48,239 bases of DNA from Myxococcota bacterium (lineage in GTDB: Bacteria; Myxococcota_A; Polyangia; JAAYKL01): positions 1 to 48,239 of the forward strand of contig JASJCT010000076.1 of assembly GCA_030065855.1 (NCBI GenBank), read 5' to 3'. The stretch's first letter is position 1; every line of letters begins with the position of its first letter. The notes beneath the pieces are model-generated. The model worked only from the letters and a program-made list of their open reading frames with translations. It did no database searches and was not told the DNA's origin. The position numbers and the translations under genes are program-made. This document shows positions 29,301 through 44,300 of the stretch, one piece after another.

Positions 29301-32300
29301 AGAGGGCTCGCGTAATTGCTGTCATAAAAAAGGTATTAAGGCTACAGCCAAGCTCCTTGGCTTTTGGTTTCAGTTTCGATAAATTATACTTAAGATAGTG
29401 CTGGTGCATATCAGTAAAACCGATGAATCCAACAGGTTTCGGTGATGGATTTATCATTTTATCCCTGCAGGTTTTCTTTTTGTCCTTCCGGTGCAGAAAG
29501 TAGGACCCCAATATCTGGATTGGGGCGGTAATATATGGCCTTTTGAACACCCCCGGAACCATGGAAGGGTCATCTATCGGTATCGGTGAAGGTTCTTTTC
29601 CGTTTAGGTATGAAAGCAGCGAGGCGGTTAGATTTAGCCAGCCAATGCCGTCACAGGTAATGTGGTGAATAGAAATAAAAATTACGGAGGCCTCTGGTAA
29701 AAACCTGATTTTAATGGGCAGGGAATGCTGAAGGGTAAACGATTCGTTTAGCAGGTCCCTTCTGTATCCAGTAAATTCTTCTGTATCGAATCTTATATTA
29801 TTCTGCACTTTAAATGAATTTTCAAATAGCATATCTAATTGGAGGTCATTATCAATTATTTCCAGTCTGTAGGAGAACAGGGTAGGTTTAACAATACACT
29901 TTAATCTGGGATATAAATCGAACATGTGCCTGAAAGCAGTGTGCATCTTCTCAGGACTATGCTTAGTTTTTAATCTCAGGGTTATAAGCTGTGAAACAGA
30001 CGGGGCTACATCCTCCACAGCAAGGTACAGGAATTCAGACTTGTTCAGCTTTATATATTTTTTAACATTCTTCAAGCAAATGGCTTCCTCATGGCAAAGT
30101 ACAGGCATTCAAAAATATCCTGTCAGATAAATCTTTTAGCAATTATCTAGTAAATGGTCCAATGATTATGGTCTTCAGGGTGTATCCGATTCGTGTTGTA
30201 GGGTAATGTAGGCAAAGACGTATCGGCCTCTCCCAAGGGATGGGCTCACTGTGCGCGTTGATCTTTTGGAAAGAAGGTGTTTAAGCGGCAGCACGATCCA
30301 GTGGAGAGGATCTCCTGGATAATCTTCTCAACTTCCTGTCCAATGCCGTAGGTGGCCCTCAGATCGCTTCTGATCAATGATATGGGGTGGGGGTGCTTTG
30401 CAATGGCGCTCGCGGCGCGCCCGTATGGTGAGGGTTGGCCGGCCAGTTGATGGAAGTAAGCGAGGTGGTCCAGCATCACCACAACCCGGTCCGTGTCGTC
30501 CACTATATCCGCGTAGAGGCGCGGCGGCATCCGGTGCGCAATGCCGAGCTCGTCTGCGATTCGTGCAAAGGTCCGGTAAATCGCCGTATGGTAGTTCTGA
30601 TTCGGCGTACCCCACCGGTTTTCTGTGTACAATCGGGCATAGGCCGATGCCAGACCCGGTCGGAAGTTATCCAAGACGCGGGTGAAGTGGTCCCGCTGGC
30701 GTCCGGTCTTTAGGGTCATGCCGCCGAATATGACAAAATCCACCCCTGCCTCGAGCGCTGCCCGAACTGATGCTTCAATCGCTTCGCTCGTGTCTGATAC
30801 AAACGGGATGACCGGCATCAAGAAGACCCCTGTGGAGATACCGGCGCGTTTGAATTTGGAGAGGGTGTCCAGGCGATCCCTGGGTAGTGAGCACTCAGGT
30901 TCGAACACCCTGGCCACCGCGTCATCAACTGAGGATAAACTCATGCTCACAATGGCCCGCTGCTTGTCGTTAATCCTGGCGATAATGTCCAAATCCCTTT
31001 GGACCTGGCAGGATTTCGTGAGGATATGGACCGGAAAACCATAGGTCTCTAAAACCGCCAAAACACGTCTGGCCAATTGATATGTTTCGTTGGCAGGCTG
31101 GTACGCATCTCCCACACCGCCGCCGATCATGACATACCCGGGCTTGAGCGGCTTGCGACGGCGCGTTGGGTTGAGTTCTCTTTGTAAGAGATCTGGCGCG
31201 TTGATCTTGACTTCCACGTCCTGACCGAACGCACCTTTTACATAGTATCCCTCTGCCCGGCCATCGCAGTAGGCACAGTCGTGGGTGCATCCGCGATACA
31301 AATTCATGCCGTAGCGGCAGACAAACCATCCATCGATGCGCTTGTGTTTGCTCAAGAGGCTCTTGGCAGTGGTTTCGATAATGCCCATCTATCTCATTTT
31401 AAAGACGTCCAGCTATTTTAAATGCTGTGATAAAAAATCCATATAGGCGTCAAAACGGCCGTCACTCGCCAGGCTTGCCGGCATGGAGGCAGCGATTGAA
31501 ATCGTATCATCAAGGCTGATAACACCAGCAAAGACGGGTATCGAATGGGAAATAGGAGGGATCGGAAACAGGCAGGTCGCGGTAAAGTTAGATGTGGAAA
31601 ACTGTTTTGATTGGAACCTTCCCACATTTGACAAAAAGCCCGAGACCCAATATCGGCCGGTTTCAATGCCCTTGCGATATCCCGTCTCGATGATTTTTCC
31701 CAACAATCGCACTGGCACAAAGGGAATTATTTTTTCAGAAAAAGCCAACCTGCCGTCCTGGTATTGGTATTTTTTTATCTCTTTTCTAATACTTAAAACC
31801 GTGCTTGCCGGCGTTATTTCTAGATAAAGTGCCCGCGAAAGATTGCTGGATGAACGAACGTCTGGTTTCCGTTGGCGCAAAGAAATAGGCACGCCGAAAA
31901 CCACGCTTCCCTTTTTTTCGTAGTGCCAGGCAGACTGGGCAGTAAGAAGCAATAACTTGGGCAACAGCGCTGATATTGGGCCTGGTATGCTGATGCGGCG
32001 AAAGTCAAAGCCTTCAATGTCTTTTTCTGGCACGCCCGTTGGAGCGACGCACTGCCCCCCTCTCCACTTGGGCTCCTTAAGGGATGTCGGGTTTCGATAC
32101 TGGTCCACTGATTCGGTAAATCCCGACCCCAATGGCGGCTCACCCCGAAGGACGCGAAATACATCTTCTATCCACATCAACAAGCCCTGGCCATCGATAA
32201 TTGCGTGATGTCCCCGAAATAAAACCCTTAACGGTTCGCCGTGTATCAAGATGACATCACTTGTCGGGCCGCTTTTAAGCGGCAACGGGGATCTATAGGA

Positions 32301-35300
32301 CGGCACCCCCTCGAAACTATGGCCCGACCAATCCCTACCGTCGATCTCGCGCACCGGTGGGTCTATCCGGGAGTCCACCAGTCGGGCCTTGTGCAACCAC
32401 CCTCTGTGTACCAGCCGGGTGCCGGGATTTGCGTCAGAAGCTATTTTTACAGCGCGGCGTAATGCCCCGACGTCCATCTCGCCAGTGCCCTCTACGAACA
32501 TCTCGCTAATAACCGCGTGTCGATATTGTTCATTGACTGAGTCAGATGCAATATAGGTACGAGGACCGTTTGTGATCTTTCGAAAAATCTCTTGTTTGGG
32601 GCTCATTTACTTTATTTTTCTACATCAGCACCATTTCATGCCCGGGTGAATAGTTCAAATCATCTTCCCGGTAGACCGCACTCTCTCCTGGTGCATATAT
32701 TTGGTAAAGCATTACGGGCGTGGCATCATACAGGTATCCACTCTCTACCACCTCAAGCAGGCTTTGCTTATTATAATCACAGAACGATACCATGTGATAC
32801 TCTTTTGGTAGGCCGCTTTTATAGAGCCCGTCCAGCAGTGCGTCCAACACGTCTAGTCGCTCTTCATGAGAGCATCCATGATCCAGCTCGAATGTGGTCA
32901 GATACAAAATTTCTATCTTCTTGTTCGGCTCGGGTATTTTTAACCCCACGACCTTGCCCACTTTGGCGATGAGTGCTTTTTCACTGGGGATCTTGTCGAT
33001 GTATATCTGCCGTCCCTTGATGGGATCAAAAGCACCAAATGTGCCGACAATATTCCTAGCCTCATCCCGGGCAATAAAAAACGACGACATGGAAAAGCCG
33101 TCCCAGTCCCTAAATCGTCGCTCTAACTCGCCCTGTTCTTTGGCGAAGACATAGCCAAATGCCCTGAGACGGTTTTGCTGATCCAGAAACGCCTTTAAGG
33201 GTTCGCGGTCCTGCTCTTCTCCCCTTGAAACGACAAACCGCTTGCCCGATTTTTTGAACGAACCAAATCCCATGGCCTTCTGGGGCTTGCGGGCGAAAAG
33301 ATTGATGGATTGATAGGTGGCTAGGTTGCTTACTAAAAACGCTTCCTCTCGTTTTTCCCGGGGGGGCTTTTCCTTGTTTGGTTTTGGAGTGGCTTCGCGC
33401 TTCGCAGCTTTATCGGCAGCTGGTTTTGATTTACTGTCCTCTCCAATCGATTGGGTGGCATAGATATTCGTCGCAATGTAAGACCCGTGAAAAATGTTGC
33501 ACCCATCCAGTTCATCCACATCTCTTCCGCCTCGTGTGAAACCACGTCCGAGTGGCTTCCATTCAGCAGTGATGGTACGGTCGCGTTTTCTTATAAATCG
33601 GAGATCGAGGAAATGGCCCACCACGTCCAGCTTGCCGTCTAAATAGCACGGCCTAACAATGAGAGATACCATGCCTTCCAGTGCACCCTGTGCATTAGGA
33701 AAGCCGATAGCATAGTATTTTTCTGCCGCATATTTTAAAAATCGAAAATAGTCCGGCTCCTTCCGCGTTGAGACGCTGAATTTATCACTGGACATATCCA
33801 AGCTGTTATAGAGGGCTTGAATCTTCTGGTTGTCCTGAGGTTCGATGATTTCGCATCCATACTGTTTGAGAAATTCATGGATATTCATGCGTCACCTTTC
33901 ACTATTTTTTTGTTTTCCCGTACTGGTATGCTGAGAAAACAGATACCAAAACCCTTACGCTATGATACGTTTCTTTCTATGTCACCCAACGCTCCCTGAA
34001 ACACCAAGGGAAGATCGCAGTTCCACAAGACAACGGGTTCTATCTTAAGATTTCCAGCGACCATCCCCCGCGCCGAAGCTCGGCTCTGGTACAGTGCTTT
34101 GGCTTCAGGTGATACCACGCACGCTGGGTGGGCCAGCTGGTTCAAATCCCGGGCGAGATTGTAGTGAAAGGTCTTTCGCAATGCTGCTTCCACATCTGCG
34201 GCCAGGTCGTCAATAAATGAGGTGTCATTTCCATCGCACAGGAGCAAATACCGATCTGCCATTCCGGAATACTGCTTGGGTATGGCGATCAAGCTGAGGG
34301 GCTTTACCGGATATTTTTCGCCAATCTCAGCCAGGAGTTGTGAGGCAATTTCCGGGCTCATTTTCTCTCCAACCAGATCAATGCCGTCTGAACGCCCCAC
34401 AAACCTAAAGCACGGACAGGTTTCCAAAAAGCCGGTCACTTCGAGTCTATCGTGCAATGCATACCGCAGCAGACCTGCTCCGGTGGTAAGTATGGGTTGA
34501 ACCACCTGGCCTTTTTCTAGCTCCCATGGATACAGGATATCATTGGTGCTCAGGTCCTTAAATTCATAGAAATGACACTGATAGGTTAAGGGGTACTCCC
34601 CGTCAAAGGGCATTGTTACAATGCCTTCTGTTGCAAGCAATCCTTTGCCCTCAAAGGCTGCAAAGGGAAAAAGCATTCTCAACTCTTTCGCCCATGGTTC
34701 GGATGTCCACGTATCCCAGGCGCTGATCATACCCATAGCAGGCCACAGTCGCTTGAGAATTTTAGGCTCAATGGTTCCATCCCATGCAGATAACGTGCGG
34801 GCGGCCTGGTGTGATTTTGGACAAGGGATAAAATCGAGTGATTCTCTGGCGCTTATCCATTGCCCTGTCGCGAGGACCTCGGCGATTTCCTCTCGGTGCG
34901 CGCTGATAAAATCCAGCAGGTTTAATAGAAACGTGGGGCTCCAGACAGATATGAAAGAGAGGTGCTGATCCGCACATAAATAGCAGGCTGTTGAGAAAAT
35001 AGAATCATCCGACGTCTCAGCCTGTGCCACATTGCTCGGCACTGCCATTGTAATCGACATGAATGCGCTTTTCCACCAAGGCAATAGCTTCAAATCATCA
35101 TTGACGTTTGGATTGACTTTCTTGCGCAGCTCTGTCGGGACCCAAGAAAGGGACCAGTAGTGGGTACCTTTTCTAATTTTAGGATACTTGAGATACATAT
35201 GGTAAATAAGGGGAGAAATAAATGCATCCACCTGGGCCAGAAATTGCTTTGTATACGGAATCCATTTTATTTTTGAAGTAGATCCACTCGTGGGCTGGTA

Positions 35301-38300
35301 CCGTTCACATGGGCTTTTGCTCAAGACCGGCTGGCCGGTTTGCCGCTGTCGTTCGATCATCTCTCCCCAGTCGGCATACTCGGAGAGGGGCACTTTTTCT
35401 CGAAACGTATCAGGTGTCTCAGCGCCTGACAGGCCATGCTTTTCAGCTGATGCTGTTCCGCTCACTGCATTCAGGATTTGTCCCAGCACGTCTCGCTGAT
35501 GCGGTGCGATATCCTTAAGCCCTGCGATGTAGGCCAAATATTCTTTTCTGGAAAACATTGTTGCCGCGCGATGTGCGATCTGTGTCAGAAGAAGCATATT
35601 CTCGAGAATCCTCGCTCAGTGGTTGTGGTATTAGATGCTGTTTTCTTCAAAAAATATGAGCTACTAACGATTTAGATGGGCTTTAAGGTATCCGTGTGAA
35701 ACGAGCCCTATTATCCAAACGATCGCCCTGGTATTCTCTTGGTTTTCTTTTGCTTTTCGGCGCCCATGAAGATCCTTTGGGTGAATTTTTTAAGGTAAGA
35801 AATCGCAGCATCAAAGTCCAGAGCACCAATACAGGCCATCTCAATGCCTTTTTGGTTGTCCGGGTTCAACGACTCATAAAACGCAATTTTGGGATATTTC
35901 TGCAGCATTTCCTCTGTGACGGGCGCCACATCGCTTTTAATGGTTTGGTTTTTGTCTCCCAATCCAAAGTCCACAAGGCCGGTCTCGGGGTCGAACTTGT
36001 CTCCGTACATGTGATCGGCTACCAGGTGGCAGATCTCTTTGAGCTTCTGGGTTTTGCGATCATTTCGCTGATAGTGAGGGTAGTAATTCACGAGATTGTT
36101 CGCAATCACGAGATAGGTCCGAAAGCTCATGGAGATCATAAACCAATAAGCACTAAACGGATGGCGGAGAAGGAATCGGACGAGATATGCAAACAGGGTG
36201 CCGGCCATGGGGTTGATTTGCCCGCTATTCCGCTGCCAATAGCTGCGATGGCACACCGTGTCGCCGCAAAAGAACACATGTACGTTACGGCCTTTATATG
36301 GCAATGCCATTATTTTCATATTGATAAAGGCGATAAGCTGCCCGGTTTCTCTTTCCCACCACATAAAGGTCCCGGTTTTTTGACTCAGGTCCTTTTTAAA
36401 TGTTTCGTAATCCGCGTGCTCATAGTACTGGATAAACAGGGCATGCATTTCCCTAATCATTTGTTCAGAGATATTTTCGAGGGGCACGAGTTTTGACTTA
36501 ATTTTCTTGGATTTGAATAGCATTTTTTCTCTTTTCTAATGTGCTTGAGGTCTTCATTAACTATAAGTCAAACTTTCGCGGGCAGTCAGCGGCAACATCG
36601 CGAGTGAAATGTCGGATGCGATCTCTGAGCCGATAACATTAAATAGTCAGAAACGCAGTACCGTAACAGTATAATGAATTAGTATTTCAAATAACACTTC
36701 ACAATACAGCCTTGATGATAGAGGAAAATTATATGTTTTTCAACCGCTATTTAACTGTCATTTAAATAATAATTATCTACTAACAGCTTTAATCCGTTAT
36801 AATAATTATTGGTTATTGGTTAGTTGATCGCGTTTGTTTTTGTCGCGACCCCCGTTCCTCCTGACCCCACGAGCACGAACGTAAATAGTAACTGTGGCAA
36901 AGATCGGGTATAATGTATGAAGTTTGTAGAGTGTAATCATAGATTATATCTAACAGTAGAATAAAACATATAAGTTAGGATAATAAAATACTGTTAGGCA
37001 TCTGACAAGAATTATTTTCAAACACAAAAACTTGATTGGCCTGTGTCGAAGCAACATTGAATTTCTTCAGGTAAGCAATCGCTACACCCAAGTCCAGTGT
37101 ACCGATACAGGCCACCTCAATGCCCGTTTTGTTGTCCGGGCTCAAGGACTGATAAAATGCAATCTTGGGATATTTCCGCAGTAGTTCATCAGTGATGGGT
37201 GACACTGTGCAATAAGGGTCATTTGTGGAGGGAAGCGATTTAGGGTTTGTATATCATTAATCTGTAGTGTATAAAGTTTACATTGGATACAATGAATAAC
37301 TAAAGGGATTCTATAATAAATATATTAATAGCAAACCATTTAGATATTGAAATATTTTAGTGTAACTTTTAGCTTAACATTGACGTTTAGGTTAGATCTT
37401 CTTTTAATTCAGGTGCGAGCATTCTAAGGACATACCGCGCCTTTCCCATATTGCCATCAGCACGCACCACGAATGCCAGAAAATAGCTGTCGTTGACCAC
37501 CCTCAGGATCGTTGTGCGCATCTCCGTGCGAACGGTCATTTCCTCGGTGGATCCGGTCTCTAGGAGCTCTGCTGCCTTTTTCACTTCCTTCAAAACCACG
37601 GAAAATTCCATTCCGACGGTCTCAATATCGACATCCTTGTCTGCCTCAAAATGGTCGACCGGGATACCGTCGTAGCCCATGATGATGGCGGCTTCTCCGC
37701 CTTTGACGCTATCTACTGCACTTTTTAGCTTGTCGGTGAACATTCTTTTTTTGCTCCTCCTGAGCCAACAGGGGGCCTGACCCACCAGCTCATTGGATGG
37801 GAATACAAACCATTGCTTAGCTCTTGGCTCTGCGCTTGACGACAAAAGCAGGCAGCCGTTCGCGCTCCTCAAACTCCTTTTTGTATGACCACGCGTCGCT
37901 CTTGGACTGAAAGGGCCCGACCCGGACCCGATACCAGAGGCCGCCACGCTCGGGCATGTTAACCGAAACCAAGAAGGCACGGTGGCCTGCCCGTTCCAAC
38001 CGGCTGATCAATCGACTGGCCTCCCGGCGATTGTCAAAAGAACCGACTTGAAGGGAGTAGAATCCAGGTTCGTCCAGCCCGACTTTCTCCGGTATGGGCT
38101 CCTCTGCCATTCTCGTCGCAGCCAGCGAAGAGGGTCTAGCGGCCTTAGCAGCATCTGCCGACCCACTGATTGGTTTTGAAGATTTACTATCCTGCAAGGA
38201 GGCGGGGACAGGAACCTGGTCCTCAGGTGCCGCAAGGGATTCGTGGAAGGATAGATGCATCTGATCCTGGCCCTGGGGCGGGGAAGGCTCGTCAGATTTC

Positions 38301-41300
38301 ATGTCCAGCAGCGCCAAGGGATCTGGCTCGGGACAGTGGATAGCCGCTTCTGCTTGCCTGCTGCCCACCAATACGCCGAGCGCAAACACAAGACCCACGA
38401 GTGCGATAGAGCCGATGATAAGGACTGACATAAAGCGACTGTGAATCTCAACGTGGGTTTTTTTAGTATATCGATCGAGATTTTGCATGGATCACATCCT
38501 TATGTCCTACATGTAGGCATATGTAATCAGAAAGATTACCTGCGATCAAGTTTTCTGCTGTTTTGGATGGGCACCTGCTATTCCAGGTCCATGCGGAGTT
38601 CGGCAATACATGCTGGCGGGGTACTGGCAATGGTGTCAATGCGAATCGCCAACCTACGGGCAGACTTTTCAGGAAGTGGGATGTGCTCGAAATAACGGCC
38701 TTTTCCCGGCAGTTTCACTTCTGAAGTCCATCTTGTCTTCCTGTCGCGGCCGGTAATCTTCAAGGATGCGATGGGCGCCTGTTGGTCCTTGGCGCAGGCG
38801 CGCATTATCCACAGTCCCTTTGGGATCGCACCCGCGGGTATGCCCAAGGTGAGCACGCCGCCTTTTGGCACATACCAATGGGTAGCAAGGTTGCCATCCA
38901 TTGCGCGACCCGCACCAGGGGTTAGCACTTCCAATCCCGGGGTCTTGAGGGATAAGCGATCATACCCGAGATCCTCGCCGAGTACGTTTAAAATAGCGAT
39001 TGCCGCAGAGATGCGGTCTGCTTGTACCTGTCCTGCCTCCCCTGTTGCCGTTCGATTTAATGCAGCAATGGCCGCTTTGAAATCAGGCGGCCACCTGGGA
39101 GTCGCAGGTCCGACCGAAATTCTATGGTCCACTACTCGCCAGAAGTCGATGAGTGCCTGCAGGTGCCTCCTTTTGACTTCGTCCACTTTGGGATCTGCGA
39201 TATGAGCCTCTAAAGATCGCAGTGCCAGGGCCATCTTTCCCCGGGTGCGGATCCCTTGGCGGATGAGATCCCCGAGTTGCATCAACCAGGTATCGTAGAT
39301 GCCACCAGGGGTGCCAAATGCGATGGCAGATGGGTAACGCCTTAAAAATGCCGCGTGGTGCAAGGGGAAAAACCGTCGAAACCCGAGTTCACCCCAGGCG
39401 GCTTTTAATGCGGTGTGATGCCTATGGCGTCGATGGGCCCGAGAGATAAAACGCTCCTCTGAAAAGGCGCCGTAGCGGCCGAGGACACGTGCTACGAGGT
39501 CGGATACGTCGGGTCGCTCGACCAGTGCGCGGCGTAGGAAGGCGAGTCCCTTGCCATCTCCAGCCAGTGCCAGGACAATGGCACTGTCCAGCTGCTTGAG
39601 TCCTGTTCCGCTCAAAAGTGCAACGCGGGTGCGGCGCCGTTCCTTTCGATCACCAGCCTCAATGAGCAGCGCCCGCAAGGATCGGTTTAGCGGCACATCT
39701 TTGTAGTGCGCAGCGAGTTGTATCAGGATGTCTCGGTCCGCATTGCTGTTTGTGGCTTTCAATCGACTGGCTGCAGCGAGCACCACATTGGGATCTGTGG
39801 CGAGCAATGCGGCTTCCCTCAGTAGAAATACTGGCACTGCATCAAACCACTGTTGCAATAGGCCGGGATGCACCGCCACATGGGCCATGGCATCGAGATC
39901 AGCCCGAAAGGCCAGCCATGCATCGACAAATGTGTCTCCCCTTTGAAGACGGGATTGTGGCACATCAGCCAGGGGCAAGGGGTGTGGCCGAGCAAATAGG
40001 GGAAGTGCGATGAGACAGATAACTACTAAGATTCGATAAAATCTAAAGCGCACGATCACTCATCGTAGAAAATTGGCGGTCGCTTTTCAATAAAATGATA
40101 GATCATTTCCTTATCGTTGGGATCCAAGTCCTCGAATTGAACCCCCATCCCCGGCACGATGTCAGGGGTTGTCTCATTGTACTCGCGCACCCAGCGCACG
40201 ATCCCTTGGGCTGAGATGAGGTGGCCGTCTGGCAAGGTGAAGTTCACCGAAAGGAGCGACCCCTTTTCCCGAACGTCGTAGGTGGCGATAAACAAGCCGC
40301 CGGTTGAGATGTCTTCGGTAAACCCCATGAAAAAATTGGTGTCGGATTGGAAACCAATATCAGCTTCGATGGCGATTCTCGGGGCTCTGCGGCGCTCTGC
40401 AGCTAGGGGCGGCGGCTGTTTGATACCTGGATAGGGCGCTTCAGGGATTCGCGAGGGTCCTTCGGCGAGCTTTGTCACCGGATACATGATCGCCAGGGTC
40501 TTGGCAATGGATTCACTGGCCTCTCTGACATTGGGATTAGTTGATCCAGCGGTCTGCAGCAGGGTCATGGCGCGCTTGAGCAGGTCCATGACGTCGAAAG
40601 CCTTGTCCGGGTCTGTCTTCTCAGCATCCGAGGCAATCACCCCCTCGAGAATACTTACGGCATCAGCAATAGTGGCGTCGATAGTTGTCGCGTCCCCCAG
40701 CTCGGCCTTCTCGGCCTTTGCCAGGCGTGCCCGGGCCTGTTCCAGGTAATCTTTTGATAAGGCAAACGCTTTTTTTGATTCGAGAGTTGATGTTTGTTGG
40801 ACCATCGAATTCGCCTCCCCAGTTGCCGGCTTCAAGTGAAAAAGAGTGATTCAATTAAGGTAACGACAACATCGACCATGCGCAAGGGACTTCAAATAAC
40901 CAGCTGATAACACTGATAGAATCGAGATCAACACCCACGCGAGCCCCAGTGGCGTGTGACCTGTTTGGACAAATCCTGGTGTTTTTGGGGTGAATTTTTT
41001 ATATCTAGCTGTCATGCGATGCCTCGGCCTCGACATTGGCACCCACCGCGCAGGGGTGGCCCTTTCAGATGAAACCGGCACCATTGCCCAACCCCTTGCG
41101 ACCATTCAGCTGACCGGCTCAACCCCTGCGTTCGTGAATGCGGTCTGCGACCTGTGCCGCAGACACGGGGTTTCGGAAATCGTTGTCGGCCTGCCCAGAT
41201 CCCTGGACGGCGGTGAAAAGGGCGACAGCGCGCTCAGGGCGCGAAAGATCGGCGGGCTGCTGGAGCAAGCACTCGAAATGCCAGTCATATATTGGGATGA

Positions 41301-44300
41301 GCGATTTACCACGGCCGAGGCAGAACGCCTCCTCGTAAGCGCGGGTGTTCGCCGGGGCAATAGGCGTAAGGCTGTGGATAAAATGGCCGCAGCCCTTATT
41401 CTACAGGGATACCTCGATGCCCGTAGCAGCAAGCTAGTGCCATGTTAAGCGTATTAAGGAGGGTAAGATCGTGCATTCCCCCTTTGAAAAAGGGGGTTAG
41501 GGGGATTCTTAAAACCACGGGAATAATTACGAAATCCCCCCAGCCCCCTTTTCAAGGGGGAGCTTATGACACTTAAGCGCAAGGTACTGCTGGGCCTGGG
41601 CGTCGCAGGCATTGCCGGGTTGTTTGCCCTGCATCATCTGCTGGTCGCTTTTCCACATACACCTGGGCCGGGCGTGGGGCAGATGCGCGAGGTGGTCGTG
41701 CCGGCTGGGGTGGGCCCTGCACAGCTCAGTGCCATCCTTGCCGAGGCAGGTGTTATCGCGAGTGGAACGCGATTTGCGTGGTGGTTGCGGGCCACTGGCG
41801 GGCTCGTGCGTATAAAGGCCGGGCGATTTCTCGTTTCCGACCGGGCCGCGCCCGTCGACATTGTCGGTATCCTGTCCGGCCCTGGCACTGATCTCGGGAT
41901 CCGCGTGACCATTCCCGAAGGGGTCACCTTGCGCCGTATCGGGGATATTTTGGAACAGCGCGGGATCGTTCAGAAGCAAAAATTTCTCGCCCGTGCAACC
42001 CACGCGAGCCTCCTCGCTGACCTGGGGATCCCAGGACCCACTGCAGAGGGATATCTCTTTCCAGATACCTACTACTTCAATCCGCAGGACAGTGCGGACG
42101 CAGTCATCAACACCATGCATGCGACCCTAAAGGCGCGCCTCACAGATGCAGGCTCGGTGCCACCCCCGTCTGATCTGAAAAAAATACTGACCCTGGCGTC
42201 CATTGTTCAGGCCGAAGCCCAAGTGGCAGACGAGATGCCCATCATTGCCGGGGTGTACGCAAACCGCCTGTCTGACCCGGCGTTTCCATCCCGCCTGCTA
42301 CAAGCAGATCCCACTGTGGCCTACGGGTGCGACCCCATTGTCCTTCCCCAAGCACCGTCGTGTGAAAACTTCCGCGGCCGCCTCACCCGGTCCCACCTCG
42401 ACGATCCAGGGAATGCCTACAATACCTACAAGCATCCGGGATTGCCGCCCGGACCCATTTGTGCACCTGGCCTGTCCGCCATCAAAGCAGCGATTGCTCC
42501 TGCAAACGTGCCCTATTTTTACTTTGTGGTCCAATCCAAAGGGCGCCATACGTTCTCAAGAACATTAAAGGAGCATCAACGGGCAGTTGAGCGCTATTAC
42601 CGGTCGCGCCAGGGCGGTTGAACGTGGCCAAGGCCAAAGCGAAAAACAAGAAAAAACCCCGCAGCATTGGATGGCTGGTCTTCCTTTTACTGGTCGTTGC
42701 CGGCCTCATGGCCTGGACCTTGCCATCCCATAGAACGCCGATCCTGGCGGGCGCTGCTGTCGTGTTCTGTCTGTGGGCATTGGCTGTGGCGAAGAAGCAA
42801 CGAATCGCCACAAAGATGGCACAAATAGACAAGATGACAGGGGTGGCATTCGAAAGATTTTTGGTACAGCTTTTTAAACGCATGGGCTACAAAGTTCGCC
42901 ACGTTGGCGGCCAGGGCGGGGATTTTGGGGCAGATGTGATCTTGCACAAAGGACAGACCAAAATCGCGGTCCAGGCAAAGAATTACGACAAAAATGCGGT
43001 TGGCAATGACGCGGTGCAGCAGGCCGTGGCAGGGGCGAGTTACTACGATTGTACCGAGGCCATGGTGGTGACGAACTCGCGATTCACCAAAGCAGCCCGG
43101 CAACAGGCCAGTGGCAGCAACATCCCGGTCACCCTGTGGGATCGCCGAGATCTCGAACAGCTGATCAAGCGGTTATAAGGCAGATGCTACAGGCCGTATC
43201 GAGCGGCATCCCCCAGCTCTTCTTCGATGCGGATGAGGCGGTTGTACTTGACAACCCGTTCGGACCGGGCCAGGGATCCGGTTTTGATTTGCCCGGCTGT
43301 GGTGGCCACAGCGAGATCAGCGATGAAATCGTCAGCTGTCTCGCCGGAGCGGTGTGAAATCACTGCCCCGTACCCGGATCGCCGGGAGAGATCAATGGCA
43401 TCGAATGTTTCGGACAGGCTGCCCACCTGGTTCAACTTGATCAGGGAGGCATTGCCCACCTTCATGTCGATGGCCTGTTGTATCCGTTCTACATTGGTAA
43501 CGAAGATATCATCGCCAACGAGCTGGACCTTTGCGCCGATAGCCGCGGTAAGGGCTTTCCACCCGTCCCAGTCATCTTCATCAAGGCCGTCTTCAATCGA
43601 TGTGATGGGGTAGCTCTGGCACCATCCTTCGTAGCGGGCGATCATCGCCTGGGCATCGAGGGGCGAAGCGTCCTTTCCGTCTAGAAAATACCCCTTTTCC
43701 TTGTCGTAGAACTCACTGGCAGCGCAGTCTAGTGCCAGGACGATGTCCTCCCCAGGACGGTAGCCAGAGGCCTCGATGGCCTTTAGAATCAGTTCAATCG
43801 CTTGTTCGTTCCCGGGCAAGCTGGGCGCGTATCCGCCCTCGTCGCCCTTTCCCGTTGACAGGCCCTGCTCCTTGAGGCGTTTGCCCAGGGTGTGGAAGAC
43901 CTCGCTGCCCATACGGACCCCGTCGGTCAGGGTGTCGGCACCGACTGGTATGATCATGAACTCCTGTACTTGAACATCCGTATCTGCGTGGGCACCGCCG
44001 TTGAGAATATTCATCATGGGTACGGGCAGGGTCGTTGCTGAAGCCCCTCCCAGATATCGATACAAATCAAGACCGATCTCTGCAGCTTGAGCGCGCGCAA
44101 TGGCAAGGGAAACGCCGAGGATCGCATTGGCGCCGAGTCGGCCTTTATTTGGTGTGCCGTCAAGGGCAATCATGGCCTGATCGACAGAGCGCTGATGCAT
44201 TGCATCCATACCGATGATATGGGGTGTTATCTCCTCGTTTACCGATTTAACAGCACGGCGCACCCCCTTGCCGTGATAGCGGGCATCCCCGTCGCGGAGC